Assembly: GCA_016415585.1 (NCBI GenBank)
Contig: CP066552.1
Span: 372,001-436,000 of the forward strand
Reading direction: 5' to 3'
Source: Pectobacterium carotovorum
GTDB lineage: Bacteria > Pseudomonadota > Gammaproteobacteria > Enterobacterales > Enterobacteriaceae
Length of the DNA: 64,000 nt
In this document: piece by piece, positions 62,985-64,000 of the stretch
Position numbering within the stretch: position 1 is the first letter of the stretch
How the letters are laid out: each line of letters starts with the position of its first letter
Notes under the pieces: model-generated
What the model was told of the DNA's origin: nothing
Seen by the model: only the letters and a program-made list of their open reading frames with translations
Databases searched by the model: none
Program-made: the position numbers and the translations under genes

Positions 62985-63812
62985 TTAGTCGTTTCTCGGC
63001 TCATCAGGGTCCGAGCCCAGACGCTTCCCGCTGTCCAGCTTGGCAATTTCCCCCAGTTCGTCTTTATCCAGACGGAAATCAAACACCTCGAAATTTTCCT
63101 TGATGCGTGCAGGCGTCACCGATTTAGGTATCACCACCAGCCCGCTGTCCAGATGCCAGCGGATCACGATCTGTGCCGGCGTTTTCCCGTATTTGCTCGC
63201 CAGTTTACGGATAATGGGATGGTCGAAGACGCCTTCGCCACCCTGCGCCAGCGGGCTCCAGGATTCTGTCTGGATATGGTGCGTGGCGTTCCAGGAATGA
63301 AGTTGCTTTTGCTGGAGAAGAGGATGCAGCTCGACCTGATCGATGACCGGCAAGACGCCCGTTTCTTCTTTTAGCCGCTGTAAGTGGGGAATATGGAAAT
63401 TACTGACGCCGATACTTTTCGCCAGACCTTGTTCCTGGAGTTTGATGAGCCCGCGCCAGGCATCCACGAAGGTATTCTGTTGCGGGAGCGGCCAGTGAAT
63501 CAGATAGAGATCGATATAATCTAACCGAAGTTTTCTCAGGCTCTCTTCCAGTGCTTTTTGGGGATCGGTATGATCGCCATTCCAGAGTTTGGTGGTGATG
63601 AACACCTCTTCACGCGGCAGGTTCGCGGAACTCAGTGCCTGACCAACGGCCTCCTCGTTCTTATAAATCGCGGCGGTATCGATCGCCCGATAACCGATGG
63701 ACAAAGCCTCAGTCACAGCGATCACCGTGTCCTCACTGCTTGCTCGCCAGACACCAAGGCCCAACTGGGGCATGATATTGCCGTCCGCCAGCTTAACTTT
63801 CGGTTGCGTCAT
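62985..63812 (-). CDS. dkgA: 2,5-diketo-D-gluconate reductase A (aldo-keto reductase)
   Basis: NADPH-dependent reductase converting 2,5-diketo-D-gluconate to 2-keto-L-gulonate; E. coli DkgA also reduces methylglyoxal and other aldehydes. The catalytic tetrad is Asp45, Tyr50 (AAIYKNEE), Lys75 and His106 (YLIHWPL). The phosphate clamp of NADPH is IPKSVTPARIKEN near 231. 275 residues, the E. coli length. Its substrate links it conceptually to the idonate/ketogluconate cassette at 13.4-19.4 kb. Confidence 0.92.
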   Translation of the reverse strand: MTQPKVKLADGNIMPQLGLGVWRASSEDTVIAVTEALSIGYRAIDTAAIYKNEEAVGQALSSANLPREEVFITTKLWNGDHTDPQKALEESLRKLRLDYIDLYLIHWPLPQQNTFVDAWRGLIKLQEQGLAKSIGVSNFHIPHLQRLKEETGVLPVIDQVELHPLLQQKQLHSWNATHHIQTESWSPLAQGGEGVFDHPIIRKLASKYGKTPAQIVIRWHLDSGLVVIPKSVTPARIKENFEVFDFRLDKDELGEIAKLDSGKRLGSDPDEPRND

Positions 63813-64000
63813 CTCATTCTCCTTTTATATCCGTTAATCCATAAACGTATCATAGGGTTAACTGGATGGGCGACCTGTTCATATCACGGACATAGCGGAA
63901 CGTGATCCCTAGCAGGAACAGGCATATGATTTCATTCTAGTAGAAAAATTCGTCTGCTATACATTGCATGATGATAAAGGGAGCCGATTGACTAATGTCA
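63813..64000. other. Upstream region of dkgA, window edge
   Basis: About 190 bp with the dkgA ribosome site (AAGGAG on the minus strand) and an A+T-rich end. The window ends before any further gene can be identified. Confidence 0.4.

Overview
The window looks like the chromosome of a soft-rot enterobacterium, most probably Pectobacterium (formerly Erwinia carotovora). Nearly all proteins are close to Escherichia coli counterparts in sequence and length, the gene blocks follow enterobacterial synteny, and three ERIC-type intergenic repeats are present. The genus call is inference from recalled protein similarity; no search was run. No prophage, insertion sequence, CRISPR array, tRNA or rRNA gene was seen.

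Layout. 1-7.5 kb: envelope genes, with kdsD and yrbG divergent from the phospholipid-transport operon mlaFEDCB, then ibaG and murA. 7.5-13.4 kb: the periplasmic proteases degS and degQ, the division genes zapG and zapE, and the ribosomal operon rplM-rpsI. 13.4-19.4 kb: a sugar-acid cassette (MHS-type transporter, L-idonate 5-dehydrogenase, gluconate 5-dehydrogenase-like SDR, GntR regulator, ManD-type enolase-superfamily dehydratase). It sits between rpsI and sspA, which are adjacent in E. coli, so it is an accessory insertion. 19.8-21 kb: sspAB. 21-22.6 kb: budC and a GFA-family gene. 22.7-30.1 kb: gltBD and yhcC. 30.3-34.5 kb: arcB, the small RNA ArcZ on the opposite strand, elbB and mtgA. 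34.6-40.7 kb: an exported alginate-lyase-family protein, dolP, diaA, yraN, lpoA and rsmI. 40.7-41.3 kb: RNase P RNA followed by tandem duplications of its 3' end. 41.5-52.5 kb: ygiD, ygiC, ygiB, tolC, nudF, yqiB, cpdA, yqiA, parE, a LysR regulator and mdaB. 52.6-57 kb: a possible unannotated small transcript, a TonB-dependent receptor behind a Fur box, and three small genes, one SUKH-like, that resemble an orphan immunity cluster. 57.2-63.8 kb: parC, plsC, ftsP, a GntR/UTRA regulator and dkgA.

How parts work together. KdsD, Mla, MurA, LpoA, MtgA, DolP, DegS/DegQ and TolC build, maintain or monitor the envelope. ArcB and ArcZ face each other at one locus, as in E. coli. The cassette after rpsI reads as import of an aldonate, oxidation to a 5-keto acid, reduction to an epimeric aldonate, and dehydration to 2-keto-3-deoxygluconate (KDG), which is also the central intermediate of pectin breakdown. 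Direct dehydration in place of the gluconate kinase of the E. coli idn genes, together with an operator motif shared by the idnO/gntR gap and the dehydratase promoter, makes it the best candidate here for an incompletely described pathway. Next come the orphan immunity-like cluster and the unexplained terminator-ended region at 52.6 kb.
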